55,167 bases of DNA, taken from assembly GCA_903844825.1 (NCBI GenBank), contig CAIMVC010000057.1, positions 1 to 55,167 of the forward strand, in the 5' to 3' direction. Origin of the DNA: an uncultured Burkholderiales bacterium (lineage in GTDB: Bacteria; Pseudomonadota; Gammaproteobacteria; Burkholderiales; Burkholderiaceae_C). Below, in pieces: positions 1 through 8,654 of this stretch. Position 1 is the stretch's first letter. Every line of letters begins with the position of its first letter. The translations under genes were made by a program, and so were the position numbers. The notes beneath the pieces are model-generated. The model ran no database searches. It was given only the letters and a program-made list of their open reading frames with translations, and had not been told where the DNA came from.

Positions 1-273
1 AACGCGGCGCGTCAGGTGTTTGAAGGCATGTGGAACGGCGAGGGCGAGGTGGACGCGATCATCGACGCCAAAGGCTTGAAGCAGATGAACGACTCAGGCG
101 AGTTGGAAAAAATCATCGACGAGGTGCTGGCTGCCAACCCCAAGAACGTCGAAGAGTTCAAGGCCGGCAACGCCAAGGCGCTGAATGGCTTGGTCGGCCC
201 CATCATGAAAGCCAGCAAGGGCAAGGCCAACCCGGCGCAGGTCAATGAATTGCTGATGAAGAAATTAAGCTAG
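1..273 (+). CDS. gatB: Aspartyl/glutamyl-tRNA(Asn/Gln) amidotransferase subunit B, C-terminal part
   Basis: The reading frame is open from base 1, so the 5' part lies outside the window. The last 90 residues form the helical YqeY-like tail domain of GatB, recognisable from [23 protein letters not shown] and [13 protein letters not shown] near the C-terminus. GatB belongs to the cytoplasmic GatCAB complex, which amidates mischarged Glu-tRNA(Gln) or Asp-tRNA(Asn). The ATP-binding and catalytic part of GatB is not visible here. A good intrinsic terminator follows at 315-366, so this is probably the end of a gatCAB operon. It is a core gene and anchors the left end of the window as chromosomal. 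Confidence 0.93.
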   Translation, partial: NAARQVFEGMWNGEGEVDAIIDAKGLKQMNDSGELEKIIDEVLAANPKNVEEFKAGNAKALNGLVGPIMKASKGKANPAQVNELLMKKLS

Positions 274-314
274 CAGGCCGCAGGGCGTCTGAACCACAGC
301 AAAAAGTCTGGTCG

Positions 315-366
315 AGGCGCCAACAGGCACGTCCCCGCCCAAGCGGGCATACTGGCGCCTGCTTTT
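315..366 (+). terminator. Rho-independent terminator after gatB
   Basis: An outer stem AGGCGCCA (315-322) pairs with TGGCGCCT (353-360), an inner stem CCCGC/GCGGG stacks inside it, and GCTTTT follows. It lies 42 nt past the gatB stop and before the next gene. Confidence 0.7.
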
Positions 367-411
367 AACCCATCAACCGATCAATCACCCCCAACCTATC
401 CCTAACCGACC

Positions 412-927
412 ATGACCATTTCCCTGTCCAGCGCCAGCTTGCCCGTATTTCACAAATTTCTTTCTAACCTGCGTTTCTTGCTGACCCAGGCGCAAGCTGA
501 CGTGCTGACCCGCGGCTATGACCAGCAGGCCCTGGTGCAGTACCGCCTGGCGCCGGACATGCTGCCTTTCAAGACCCAGATCTGCATTGCCTGCGATGCG
601 GCCAAGCTGTGTGCAGCGCGCATATCGGGCCTGGACGCGCCGGTTTATGAAAATACTGAAAACACGCTCGAAGAGCTGATCGTGCGCATCGATAACACGC
701 TGGCCTGGCTGCAAACCGTGCCGGCCAGTGCGCTCGACGGCCTGGAGGGCAAGGAGATCACGTTCAAGAGCGGTAAAACCAGCAGCCGCACGATGCTGGC
801 TGCGGACTACCTCATGCACTGGTCATTGCCCAACGTGTACTTTCACGTCACCACAGCCTACGCCATCCTGCGCCACAACGGCGTAGCGGTTGGCAAGATG
901 GACTACCTCACCGGCGGCAACAACTAA
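412..927 (+). CDS. DUF1993 family protein
   Basis: This 171-residue cytoplasmic protein has no signal peptide or membrane segment. It matches what I know of the DUF1993 family: an N-terminal helix with FHKFLSNLRFLL, a central RLAPDMLPFKTQI segment, and a C-terminal HVTTAYAILRHNGV followed by GKMDYLTG. These proteins resemble the DinB/YfiT-like four-helix fold, but their biochemical role is unknown. The ATG at 412 is preceded by a short leader after the gatB terminator, so the gene probably has its own promoter. It is convergent with the lipoprotein gene that follows. Confidence 0.8.
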   Translation: MTISLSSASLPVFHKFLSNLRFLLTQAQADVLTRGYDQQALVQYRLAPDMLPFKTQICIACDAAKLCAARISGLDAPVYENTENTLEELIVRIDNTLAWLQTVPASALDGLEGKEITFKSGKTSSRTMLAADYLMHWSLPNVYFHVTTAYAILRHNGVAVGKMDYLTGGNN

Positions 928-1026
928 AAGCCGGAACCAGACGCCGCGCACAGCGGCGCGCCAGCGCCTTGGTGGCTGCCAAGCTACTGGGGCAAGGCCG
1001 CGGCAAAGAAGAAGACTAACTTCGGA

Positions 1027-1977
1027 TTACCGCGCGGGCTGAGCAGCGGCTCCCGCCGCCGGCTTGGCCTGCGCAACCTCGATTTTGGGCTCCGGCTTGC
1101 CCAGGTCCATGATGGCGTCAACCACCACCTTGGCATCGCCGGCGACCAGCAAAATATCGCCGGCCACTTGCACAAACTGCTGCCCCGGCGGAGTGCGCCC
1201 GAGCTTTTCGCGCAGGCCTGGCGGTATTTCTTTCGATGCCACCGAAGCCGGCAAGGGCTGGTCAAATTTCCAGGCCCGCTCGGCCAGCAAAGACTCGCAG
1301 ACTTTGTTCTTCAGAATCAGCCCCGGTGGGCAGGGACCGGACCCTCTGTTGTCCGCAAAAAAATCTTTGACGCTGCTGCGCTGCTTGTCGTCGAACTTGG
1401 CGTCCGCGCGCGGCCTGCGCTGACCATCCGCACCGGGCGGCTGCAGCACTGGAACCACGAGGGCCGTTGCCGCAAGACCCGGCGCCTGGCCTTTGACGAC
1501 CGGCTGGGGAGCGGGGGGCGGCTGAAATGTCTCGACAGACGCTCGTCCCTCTTTGCCCTTGGAGTTGTAGGCTTGCGCCATCTGATCGGCATTACCGGCG
1601 ATCTTGCCCTCGATCAGCCCGTCAATGGCGCCCGAGACCATGACCGTGTCGGCGTGTCCGAGCCAGGCACCCCGGTTGGAGGCGATCATTTTCATTTGGG
1701 TTTCCGAGCATGAAGGCCCGTAGCGATTGAGCCACTCGGTGGCCTTGCTGGCGCGTTCACGCGGGTCGTGCGTTTGCAGCGCCACTGACCGGAATTCGGC
1801 CACCAGGCAGGTGGGCTTGGCGCCCTTGGGCTGGGCCATGGCGGTGCATGCCGCCAGTGAGATCACCAGCGTGCATCCGTGCAAGAAATAAGCGGCAGAC
1901 CAGCGGCCGTGCAGCGCTTTCACCCAGGAGGTCAGGTGCGTCGTGTGTGCAACTCTTTGATTCATTTGATGTTTCAT
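1027..1977 (-). CDS. Putative lipoprotein, hypothetical, N-terminus supplied by a repeat element
   Basis: I do not recognise the mature protein. From the ATG at 1977 it is 316 residues. A hydrophobic stretch ending in SLAAC looks like a lipobox, with the Cys at about residue 44 from this start, so export and lipidation are inferred. The mature part has a Cys-containing N-terminal region (PTCLVAEF, GPSCSETQ), a Pro/Ala-rich middle linker and a second Cys pair (GPCPPGL, NKVCESL). It ends in a hydrophobic segment and an Ala-rich tail. An in-frame TTG at 1995 and an ATG at 1965 are alternative starts. The first roughly 30 codons lie inside a repeat also found at 35354-35590, so the start and signal region look like a fusion to mobile DNA. 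An unusually long n-region precedes the hydrophobic core. Confidence 0.55.
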   Translation of the reverse strand: MKHQMNQRVAHTTHLTSWVKALHGRWSAAYFLHGCTLVISLAACTAMAQPKGAKPTCLVAEFRSVALQTHDPRERASKATEWLNRYGPSCSETQMKMIASNRGAWLGHADTVMVSGAIDGLIEGKIAGNADQMAQAYNSKGKEGRASVETFQPPPAPQPVVKGQAPGLAATALVVPVLQPPGADGQRRPRADAKFDDKQRSSVKDFFADNRGSGPCPPGLILKNKVCESLLAERAWKFDQPLPASVASKEIPPGLREKLGRTPPGQQFVQVAGDILLVAGDAKVVVDAIMDLGKPEPKIEVAQAKPAAGAAAQPAR

Positions 1978-2010
1978 GGGGGTGCTAGCGGCCAACTGCC
2001 GGATTTAGGT
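1890..2010 (-). repeat. Half copy of the MITE-like element found at 35354-35590
   Basis: Read on the minus strand from 2010, the sequence follows the left half of the 35354-35590 element for about 120 nt, with scattered substitutions. Shared landmarks are CCTAAATCCGGC at the end, TTGGCCGCTAGCACCC, ATGAAACATCAAATGAATC and GCGCTGCACGGCCGC. Similarity stops near 1890, inside the coding region. I see no matching right end with the GCCGGATTTAGGA inverted repeat nearby, so this is a truncated copy. Confidence 0.75.
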
Positions 2011-2127
2011 TAGATGCGCTTTCTCAAGTCCTGCGGGACCTGCAAACGCAACGTGCGCACGCGGCATCGTAGTCCAAAGCATCGTAAGGCAGCGCCAAAA
2101 CTTGAGCGATGACGGCACGCGCAGGCC

Positions 2128-3087
2128 TCAAGGGGCGGCCGGCGCTGTGCCCTGTAGGCCGTCGTCAAGCGCCAGCGAGCCCCCGTCAAGCAGCGCGAGG
2201 ACCTGCTGGTGGGCGATACGCAGAACTTCGCGGCATGCCGCAGACGGGGGATGTGCGTCGCTGGTGAGCAGCACCAGTTTGCGCTTGAGCACCGGCGAGA
2301 CAATGCGGGCCGCCTGCAGTCGGCCGGCGCTGACGTCTTCCTGTACCGCGCTCGAGGCCATGATGGCGTACAGGCCCGAAGTGGCGACCAGGTGCTTTTG
2401 AATGCTCAGAGAGTCGCATTCGGCCGCCACCCTGAGCGTGATGCCCTTGCGCTGTGCCCAATGCTCGAGCAACTGGTGAAACCGGTAGGGCCGGCTCGGG
2501 ACCACCAGCGCGATGCCGTCGAGCCGCTCAAAGGGCACCGTCGCCGCGCGGGTCAGGCTGTCGCCCGGTGACCCGACCAGCAGGTGTTCAACCGTTGCCA
2601 CCACCAGCTCGTGGCCGTGCTGCTCGCGCGGATTGCGCGACAGCAAGGCCAGGTCCAGCTGGCCCGCTTCCAGTGCCTGCAGCAGCAGGCCGCTGGTGCC
2701 GCTGACGATGTGCAGTCGCACCCCCGGAAAGGCGTCTCGCACTTGGCGGTAGACGCTGCCAATGAAGGTCTCGGCAACCGACGCCAGCACCCCGAAGCGC
2801 ACGCTGCCGCCCGGCTCACTGAGCACGCCGCGCACTTCCTGCGTGAGTTGTTCGGCGACCTCCAGCCAGGCGCTGACTTTCGGGTAGATCGCCTGCCCAG
2901 CTTGGCTCAGCCGCACGCCACGCCCGAGGCGCTCGAACAAACGCCCACCGCAGGCAGTTTCAATCGCCGCCAACTGGCGACTGATGGCCGATTGCGCCAC
3001 GTCGCGCGTCGCCGCGGCCTGGGTCAGGCTGCCGCAGTCGGCGATTTGCACAAACAGCCGCCATTGTTCAACGCTCAAAGCTTTCAA
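2128..3087 (-). CDS. LysR-family transcriptional regulator
   Basis: This is a 319-residue, full-length LysR-type regulator. The N-terminal winged helix-turn-helix covers about residues 5-65 (QWRLFVQIADCGSLTQAA, then AQSAISRQLAAIE and LFERLGRGVRLSQAG). The co-inducer domain begins near residue 90 (GSVRFGVLASVAETFIG). The start is a TTG at 3087: GGAG lies seven bases before it, and an upstream ATG in another frame hits a stop at once. The gene is divergent from the sulfatase across 128 bp and probably controls the sulfatase-TctC pair. An inverted repeat TATC-N12-GATA at 3092-3111 in that interval could be an autoregulatory site, but this is weak. The effector is unknown. Confidence 0.88.
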   Translation of the reverse strand: MKALSVEQWRLFVQIADCGSLTQAAATRDVAQSAISRQLAAIETACGGRLFERLGRGVRLSQAGQAIYPKVSAWLEVAEQLTQEVRGVLSEPGGSVRFGVLASVAETFIGSVYRQVRDAFPGVRLHIVSGTSGLLLQALEAGQLDLALLSRNPREQHGHELVVATVEHLLVGSPGDSLTRAATVPFERLDGIALVVPSRPYRFHQLLEHWAQRKGITLRVAAECDSLSIQKHLVATSGLYAIMASSAVQEDVSAGRLQAARIVSPVLKRKLVLLTSDAHPPSAACREVLRIAHQQVLALLDGGSLALDDGLQGTAPAAP

Positions 3088-3215
3088 GCCATATCTCCAA
3101 AGTCATGGATAGCTTGCCAAGCATACCCCTAGCAGAATGGTGTTCGCCTGCCTAGACTCGGGCCAAAGTCCGACCTTCACACTCCAGCTCACGTCACAAC
3201 GCACACCCCACCGAC

Positions 3216-4745
3216 ATGCCAACACCCCCTCCAGCCGCATCCATGGCATCCGCCGCAGGCGCAGCCCAGCGCCCGAACGTTCTTTTCCTGATGGTCGACC
3301 AGTGGGCCGCCGCGATGTTTGGCCACGCCGGACACCCGGTCATTCAGACGCCGACCATCGACCAGTTGACGCGGCTGGGCACGCGCTACAGCCAGGCGTA
3401 TTCAGAGTCGCCCATCTGTATTCCGGCGCGGCGCACGATCATGACCGGCCAGTCGCCGCGCACGCATGGGGACCGCTCGTTTTTGCCCGCCGAGCCGATG
3501 CCGCGCCAGCCGCTGCTGGCCCAATGCTTTCGCGATGCCGGCTACCAGGCCACCGCGATTGGCAAGCTGCATGTGTTTCCGCAGCGCGACCGGATAGGAT
3601 TTGACGATGCGCTGCTTGCCGAGGAGGGACGCCCGCAATTGGGCGCAGTGGACGACTACGACCTGTACCTGGCCGACCAAGGCCATGCCGGCCTGCAGTT
3701 CATGCACGGCATGAGCAACAACGATTACCAGCATCGCCCCTGGCATCTGCCCGAGCAAATGCACGTCACCAACTGGATCACACGAACGGCGGCGCTGAGC
3801 ATCAAGCGGCGCGACCCGACGCGGCCGGCGTTCTGGCATGTGTCTTATTCGCACCCGCACCCGCCGCTGGTGCCGCTGACGGCCTACCTGGACATGTACC
3901 GCGACGCCGACATCGACCTGCCCGAGATCGGCGACTGGGCGCAGGACGGCAATGCACTGCCCAGCGCGCTGAAGGTGGTTCTGAACTACTGGCCCGCCGA
4001 GCAAAGGCCCGCACAGCACCGCGCGCTGCGCCGGGCCTACTACGCGCTGTGCACCCATATTGACCACCAGATCCGAATCCTGATGGGCACCTTGCGCGAA
4101 GAAAACCTGCTGGACAACACCGTCATCATGCTCACCGGCGATCACGGCGACATGCTCGGCCAACATGGCCTCTGGGCCAAAAGCCTGTTTTACGAGGCTG
4201 CGGCGCGGGTGCCGATGATCCTGGTCGGCACCGCCGCTTGCCAGCGCATCAAGGCAGGCGCGGTGGACGATCGGTTGGTGGGTTTGCAAGACGTCATGCC
4301 CACCTTGCTGGACCTGGCTAATCTGCCGATTCCGGCGTCGGTCGAAGGTCTGTCGATGCTCGCCGACACGCGCCGCGAGTCACTCTACGGCGAGTGTGGC
4401 GAAGGCCGCAACGCCACACGCATGCTGCGCCAAGGACGCTACAAGCTGATCTGGTACCCGGCCAACCACGGCCTGCAGTTGTTTGACATGAACACCGACC
4501 CCGGGGAAATGCACAACCTGGCCGACGACCCGGCCCACCGCAGCGTGCGCGATCAGCTTGAAGCAGGCCTGATCGCACAACTCTACGGCAGCGATCTGGA
4601 CTGGGTGCGGGACGGCCACCTGGCCGGTTACGAGCCAGGGCCTTTTAGCGCCAAACCCAACCGCGCCCTGGCCGGCCAGCGTGGTCTGCACTATCCGCCG
4701 CCGCCGGTGGACGATCCCAACCGCTCAGCCAATCGCCCGGCCTGA
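3216..4745 (+). CDS. Sulfatase family hydrolase (choline-sulfatase/arylsulfatase type)
   Basis: This 509-residue protein carries the type I sulfatase signature CIPARRTIMTG, with Cys68 in the C-x-P-x-R motif that is oxidised to formylglycine. The metal-site start NVLFLMVDQW (about residues 21-30) and the later segment TGDHGDMLGQHGLW are also typical and resemble choline sulfatases. No signal peptide is visible, which suggests a cytoplasmic enzyme acting on an imported sulfate ester or a related phosphonate or phosphate ester. It is followed after 34 nt by a TctC-type binding protein and is divergent from a LysR regulator. The substrate cannot be read from the sequence. No formylglycine-generating enzyme is in the window. 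Confidence 0.85.
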   Translation: MPTPPPAASMASAAGAAQRPNVLFLMVDQWAAAMFGHAGHPVIQTPTIDQLTRLGTRYSQAYSESPICIPARRTIMTGQSPRTHGDRSFLPAEPMPRQPLLAQCFRDAGYQATAIGKLHVFPQRDRIGFDDALLAEEGRPQLGAVDDYDLYLADQGHAGLQFMHGMSNNDYQHRPWHLPEQMHVTNWITRTAALSIKRRDPTRPAFWHVSYSHPHPPLVPLTAYLDMYRDADIDLPEIGDWAQDGNALPSALKVVLNYWPAEQRPAQHRALRRAYYALCTHIDHQIRILMGTLREENLLDNTVIMLTGDHGDMLGQHGLWAKSLFYEAAARVPMILVGTAACQRIKAGAVDDRLVGLQDVMPTLLDLANLPIPASVEGLSMLADTRRESLYGECGEGRNATRMLRQGRYKLIWYPANHGLQLFDMNTDPGEMHNLADDPAHRSVRDQLEAGLIAQLYGSDLDWVRDGHLAGYEPGPFSAKPNRALAGQRGLHYPPPPVDDPNRSANRPA

Positions 4746-4779
4746 TCCATCACCCCCCGTCCCACCACGAAAGCACGCC

Positions 4780-5838
4780 ATGACCCGCCCCTTCAAAGAC
4801 ACCTCGCCCGCCCGTCCCCGCCACGCTGCAAACGAGCCCGTAGACAGCGGCCGGCGCACCCTCCTGCGTGGTCTGGCCGGCACCGGCCTGGCAGCGGCAA
4901 CGACGCTGTCGCCCTGGGCCAGCTCGGGCGCCCTGGCGCAGGCTGGCGCCTACCCCAACCGCCCCATCAAACTGATCGTGCCATACCCACCCGGGGGAAA
5001 CACCGACCTGGTGGCGCGCCTTTACGCCGTGCCACTGGCCACCGCGCTGGGGCAGCCGGTGATTGTTGAAAATCGCGGTGGCGCGGCTGCCAGCATTGGC
5101 ATGTCGGCGGCGGCCAAGTCGCCAGCTGACGGCTACACCCTCGTTATCGGTGACGTTGGCTCGCTGTGCATCAACCGCTTCGCGCAGCCCAATCTGCCGT
5201 ACGACCCGGTGAAAGACTTTGCGCCGGTCTCGCTGCTTTCCACGGTGTCCATCGTCGTGACGGCCCGGCCTGACTTTCCAGCCAGCACCTTCCCCGAGTT
5301 TCTGGCGCTGGCGCGCGCCAATCCCGGCAAGTACGCCTGCGCCACCGCCGGCGCCGGCACCATCGGCCATCTGTCGCTGGAGTTGCTGATGTCCATGGCC
5401 AATATTCAGTTGCGCCATGTGCCTTACAAAGGCGGCGCACCGGCGCTGACCGACCTGCTCGGCGGGCACGTGGACCTGATGATTGACGGCGCGGCCCTCT
5501 CGCAAGCACGCACCGGCAAGATTAAGGCGCTGGCCGTCACGGGCGAGCGCATCGGCGCCATGCCGCAGGTGCCGACGATCGCGGAGTCGGGCGTTCCCGG
5601 CTACCGCCTGTCTAATTTCTGGGGCTACCTGATGCCCGCGGGAACGCCCAAGGACATCGTCGAGCGCATCAGCACCGAAGTGCAGCGCATTGCCGTGCAA
5701 GCAGCAGTTCGCGACCGGCTCACGGAGGGCGGTATCACCGCCACCGGCAGCTCGCCGCAGGTGTTCAGCGATTTGATTCGCAGCGAAAACGAAAAAATCG
5801 GCGGCATCATCAAGACCGCCAAAATCACTTTTCAGTGA
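4780..5838 (+). CDS. TctC/Bug-family extracytoplasmic substrate-binding protein
   Basis: From the ATG at 4780 the product is 352 residues. The N-terminus contains GRRTLLRG followed by a hydrophobic stretch, a Tat-like signal, then AYPNRPIKLIVPYPPGGNTD, the hallmark start of the tripartite tricarboxylate binding-protein family. Other family markers are ENRGGAAASIG and LRHVPYKGGAPAL. It is expected to be periplasmic and to bind a small carboxylate or related ligand. No TctA or TctB membrane genes are present, which is common for the large Bug family in Burkholderiales. It is probably co-transcribed with the sulfatase. The gene is convergent with the M20 amidohydrolase, 33 nt away. Confidence 0.88.
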   Translation: MTRPFKDTSPARPRHAANEPVDSGRRTLLRGLAGTGLAAATTLSPWASSGALAQAGAYPNRPIKLIVPYPPGGNTDLVARLYAVPLATALGQPVIVENRGGAAASIGMSAAAKSPADGYTLVIGDVGSLCINRFAQPNLPYDPVKDFAPVSLLSTVSIVVTARPDFPASTFPEFLALARANPGKYACATAGAGTIGHLSLELLMSMANIQLRHVPYKGGAPALTDLLGGHVDLMIDGAALSQARTGKIKALAVTGERIGAMPQVPTIAESGVPGYRLSNFWGYLMPAGTPKDIVERISTEVQRIAVQAAVRDRLTEGGITATGSSPQVFSDLIRSENEKIGGIIKTAKITFQ

Positions 5839-5871
5839 TATCGCGGGGGAGTTCCCGGGAAGGCGCCGAGC

Positions 5872-7077
5872 TCAGCCCTGCGGCTGCGCCAGCCAGGTCC
5901 GGGCCAGCGCCACCCAGTAACTGCCGCCCAGAGGGATCAGCTCGTCATTGAAGTCGTAGCTCGGGTTGTGCAGCATGCACGGCCCTTCGCCATGGCCAGG
6001 CTCCCGGTGGCTGCCGTCGCCGTTGGAGATGAACACATACGCGCCAGGCCTGGCCTGCAGCATGTAGGCAAAGTCCTCCGCCGTCATGGCAGGCTGCTGC
6101 GGCAGGACGTGCTCAGCACCGACCAGGTCCGTCATCACCTGCCTGGCGAAGGCCGCCTCGGCCGGCGTGTTGATGGTCGGCGGGTACTTGCGGCGAAACT
6201 CGAAATCGCAGCGGGCGCCAAAGGCTGCGCAAAGGTTGTCGGCGATCTGCTTCATCCGCTGCTCGATCAGGTCCAGCACCTCCAGCGTGAACGTGCGCAC
6301 CGTGCCTTGCAACTCGCAGGCGTCGGCAATCACGTTGCTGGCTTCGCCGGCGTGGATCATGGTGACCGAAATCACCCCCGCATCAATGGGTTTGAGGTTG
6401 CGGCTGATGATGCTTTGAAAGGCCTGCACCAGCTGGCAGGCCACCAGCACCGGGTCAACGCCGTTGTGCGGCAAGGCAGCGTGCCCGCCCTTGCCCCGCA
6501 CCGTGATGCGAAAGTCATTTGAAGACGCCATGACCGGCCCCGGGCTCACCGCAAAGGTTCCCGCTGGCGCTCCCGGCCAGTTGTGCATGCCAAACACCGC
6601 CTGCATGGGAAACTGCTCAAACAGGCCCTCGCGGATCATGACCTGAGCGCCACCGCCATCTTCCTCGGCGGGCTGGAAAATCAGGTACACCGTTCCGTCA
6701 AAATCGCGGTGCTCGGCCAGGTGCTGCGCAACGGCCAGCAGCATGGCGGTGTGGCCGTCATGGCCGCAGGCGTGCATCTTGCCCGCATGCTGGCTGACGT
6801 GCTCAAAGGTGTTGCGCTCTTGCAGGGGCAAGGCGTCCATGTCGGCGCGCAAGCCCAGAGCGCGCCCACAGCGGCCGCCGTCACGCCCATGAACAATGCC
6901 CACCACGCCCGTCGTGGCCAGGCCGCGGTGGACGGCAATACCCCATTGGCTCAGGCGGGCGGCCACGATGTCGGCCGTGCGCTGCTCGGCAAAAGACAGC
7001 TCCGGATGCGCATGCAAGTCTTTTCGCAGGGCGATGATGCCAGGCGCCTGGGCCACGATGTTGTCAATCAGTTTCAT
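5872..7077 (-). CDS. M20 family metal-dependent amidohydrolase (hippurate hydrolase-like)
   Basis: This 401-residue enzyme is the usual length for M20D amidohydrolases. Visible markers are DLHAHPELSF near the N-terminus, the metal-binding MHACGHDGHTAM at about residue 100, FQPAEEDGGGAQ, and the dimerisation-domain HAALPHNGVDP. It should hydrolyse an N-acyl amino acid or similar amide in the cytoplasm using two divalent metals. It is the last gene of the leftward operon that starts with the ABC binding protein, 36 nt after the CoxG-like gene. In this operon it may open an amide produced by, or feeding, the molybdenum hydroxylase; that link is inference. Confidence 0.88.
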   Translation of the reverse strand: MKLIDNIVAQAPGIIALRKDLHAHPELSFAEQRTADIVAARLSQWGIAVHRGLATTGVVGIVHGRDGGRCGRALGLRADMDALPLQERNTFEHVSQHAGKMHACGHDGHTAMLLAVAQHLAEHRDFDGTVYLIFQPAEEDGGGAQVMIREGLFEQFPMQAVFGMHNWPGAPAGTFAVSPGPVMASSNDFRITVRGKGGHAALPHNGVDPVLVACQLVQAFQSIISRNLKPIDAGVISVTMIHAGEASNVIADACELQGTVRTFTLEVLDLIEQRMKQIADNLCAAFGARCDFEFRRKYPPTINTPAEAAFARQVMTDLVGAEHVLPQQPAMTAEDFAYMLQARPGAYVFISNGDGSHREPGHGEGPCMLHNPSYDFNDELIPLGGSYWVALARTWLAQPQG

Positions 7078-7113
7078 AGATAGCGTCCAGTCAGACTCGG
7101 GCGCGCCAGCCGA

Positions 7114-7767
7114 TCAATAGAGCAGGCGTGCAATACAAAAACCAAGCCCGGCGCCCAGCGCCGCGCCAAACACCACCAGCCAGGCCGGCACCGGTGCACC
7201 CAGACCGCCGCCAGCCGCCAGGCCCGTCGCCGCGGGCATGGGTGCGCCGGTGGTCTTGACAGACGCCGTGGCGCCTTGCAAAGCGCCCGTTGTGCCGGCC
7301 GCCAAAGCCTCTGGCGCAGCCTCACCGGCGCCCGTGAGCTGCCGGGCAAAAGCCGAAAAAAAATCGTCTGCATTCTTTTTGACCACCCCCTGGATCAGGC
7401 GGCTGCCGACACTGGCGAGCTTGCCGCCGATTTCGGCGTCGGCGGTGTAGCGCAGCCAGGTACCATCGGCGTCAGGCGCCAGCTCGACACGGGCGCGCAT
7501 ACGCGCAAAACCTGCCGCCCCACCCTGGCCGCGACCGGTCAGGGTGTAGCCGTGGGGCGCGTTCAGCTCGCTGAGCTCGACAGCGCCCCGAAAGGTCGCT
7601 GAAATCGGGCCCACCCGGGCCGTCACGACGGCGGCAAACTCGGTGTCCGACAGCTTGTCCAGCTGCTGGCAACCGGGGATGCTGGCCTGCAGGACCTGCG
7701 GGTCGTTGAGAGCTTCCCACACGCGCTGCTGCGGCACGGCCAGGCGGTGCTCACCGCTGAATTCCAT
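7114..7767 (-). CDS. CoxG-like SRPBCC protein with C-terminal membrane anchor
   Basis: The product is 217 residues. Residues 1-145 look like the CoxG/SRPBCC fold: MEFSGEHRLAVPQQRVWEAL, then LQASIPGCQQL, and GPISATFRGAVEL. A Thr/Ala-rich linker follows and the protein ends in one hydrophobic helix (WLVVFGAALGAGLGFCIARL). In carboxydotrophs CoxG helps anchor or mature the CoxLMS enzyme at the membrane. Its presence here suggests the same helper role for the linked hydroxylase. It starts two bases after the preceding dehydrogenase gene stops, so translation is probably coupled. Confidence 0.85.
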   Translation of the reverse strand: MEFSGEHRLAVPQQRVWEALNDPQVLQASIPGCQQLDKLSDTEFAAVVTARVGPISATFRGAVELSELNAPHGYTLTGRGQGGAAGFARMRARVELAPDADGTWLRYTADAEIGGKLASVGSRLIQGVVKKNADDFFSAFARQLTGAGEAAPEALAAGTTGALQGATASVKTTGAPMPAATGLAAGGGLGAPVPAWLVVFGAALGAGLGFCIARLLY

Positions 7768-7769
7768 GG

Positions 7770-8654
7770 TCAGGCTCCGTGGACGTAATGTTGAAAGAGC
7801 GCTTGCGTGCCCTGACGCGCCAGCCCTTTTTCGGCCAGCTCGGTGTAGAGCTGCCGCGCCAGCGTCAGGCCGGGCAAGGGCAGTTTCATCTGGTCGGCCT
7901 GTTCGAGCGCAATGCCCAGGTCCTTGAGAAAATGCTCGATGAAAAAGCCCGGCGCAAAGTCACCCTTGACGATGCGCGGCCCCATCACGTTGAGCTGAAA
8001 ACCGCCGGCCGCACCACCGCCAATGCATTGAAGCACCGCGCTGGCGTCCAGACCGGCTGCGCGCGCGTAGGCCAGGCCCTCGCACACACCCATCATGGTC
8101 GAGGCAATGACGATCTGGTTGCTCATCTTGGTGTGCTGGCCGGCGCCGGCCTGACCAAGGCGCGCAATGTTGGCGCCCATCAGGCGCAGGATCGGCAAGG
8201 CCGCGTCGAAGGCGGCCTGGCTGCCACCGGCCATGATCGACAGCTTGGCTTCGCGCGCGCCTACATCACCGCCCGAGACGGGTGCATCCAGTGCCATGTG
8301 ACCAGCCTGCTCGGCCGCAGCAGCCAGCCGCCGGGCCAACTCGGGGCTGGAGGTGGTCATGTCAATCAGCAGCGCCTGGCGGGCATGGGCGATCAGGCCT
8401 TCCGGGCCGAGCCAGACCTGCTCGACATCGCTCGGATAGCCGACCATGGTGATGATCACGTCCGAGCTGGCGGCCACCTCGGCGGGCGTTGCGCAGCCGA
8501 TGGCACCCTTGTAGATGAGACCCCGCGCCTTGGCCGGGCTGCGGTTGTAGACCCTGAGCGGGTGGCCAGCCGCCAGGATGTGGCCGGCCATGCTCTGGCC
8601 CATGATGCCCAGGCCGATAAAGCCCACGCGAGGTTTGGATGCAGATTCAGTCAT
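7770..8654 (-). CDS. NAD(P)-dependent beta-hydroxyacid dehydrogenase family protein
   Basis: This 294-residue protein belongs to the 3-hydroxyisobutyrate dehydrogenase/tartronate semialdehyde reductase family. It shows the Rossmann start GFIGLGIMGQSMAGH at about residues 11-25, the substrate-loop DAPVSGGDVGA, and the catalytic-lysine segment AGQHTKMSNQIV. It probably oxidises a small beta-hydroxyacid or reduces the matching semialdehyde in the cytoplasm. It overlaps the large hydroxylase subunit gene by four bases (ATGA), so it is firmly inside the operon. The exact substrate is not determined by these motifs. Confidence 0.86.
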   Translation of the reverse strand: MTESASKPRVGFIGLGIMGQSMAGHILAAGHPLRVYNRSPAKARGLIYKGAIGCATPAEVAASSDVIITMVGYPSDVEQVWLGPEGLIAHARQALLIDMTTSSPELARRLAAAAEQAGHMALDAPVSGGDVGAREAKLSIMAGGSQAAFDAALPILRLMGANIARLGQAGAGQHTKMSNQIVIASTMMGVCEGLAYARAAGLDASAVLQCIGGGAAGGFQLNVMGPRIVKGDFAPGFFIEHFLKDLGIALEQADQMKLPLPGLTLARQLYTELAEKGLARQGTQALFQHYVHGA

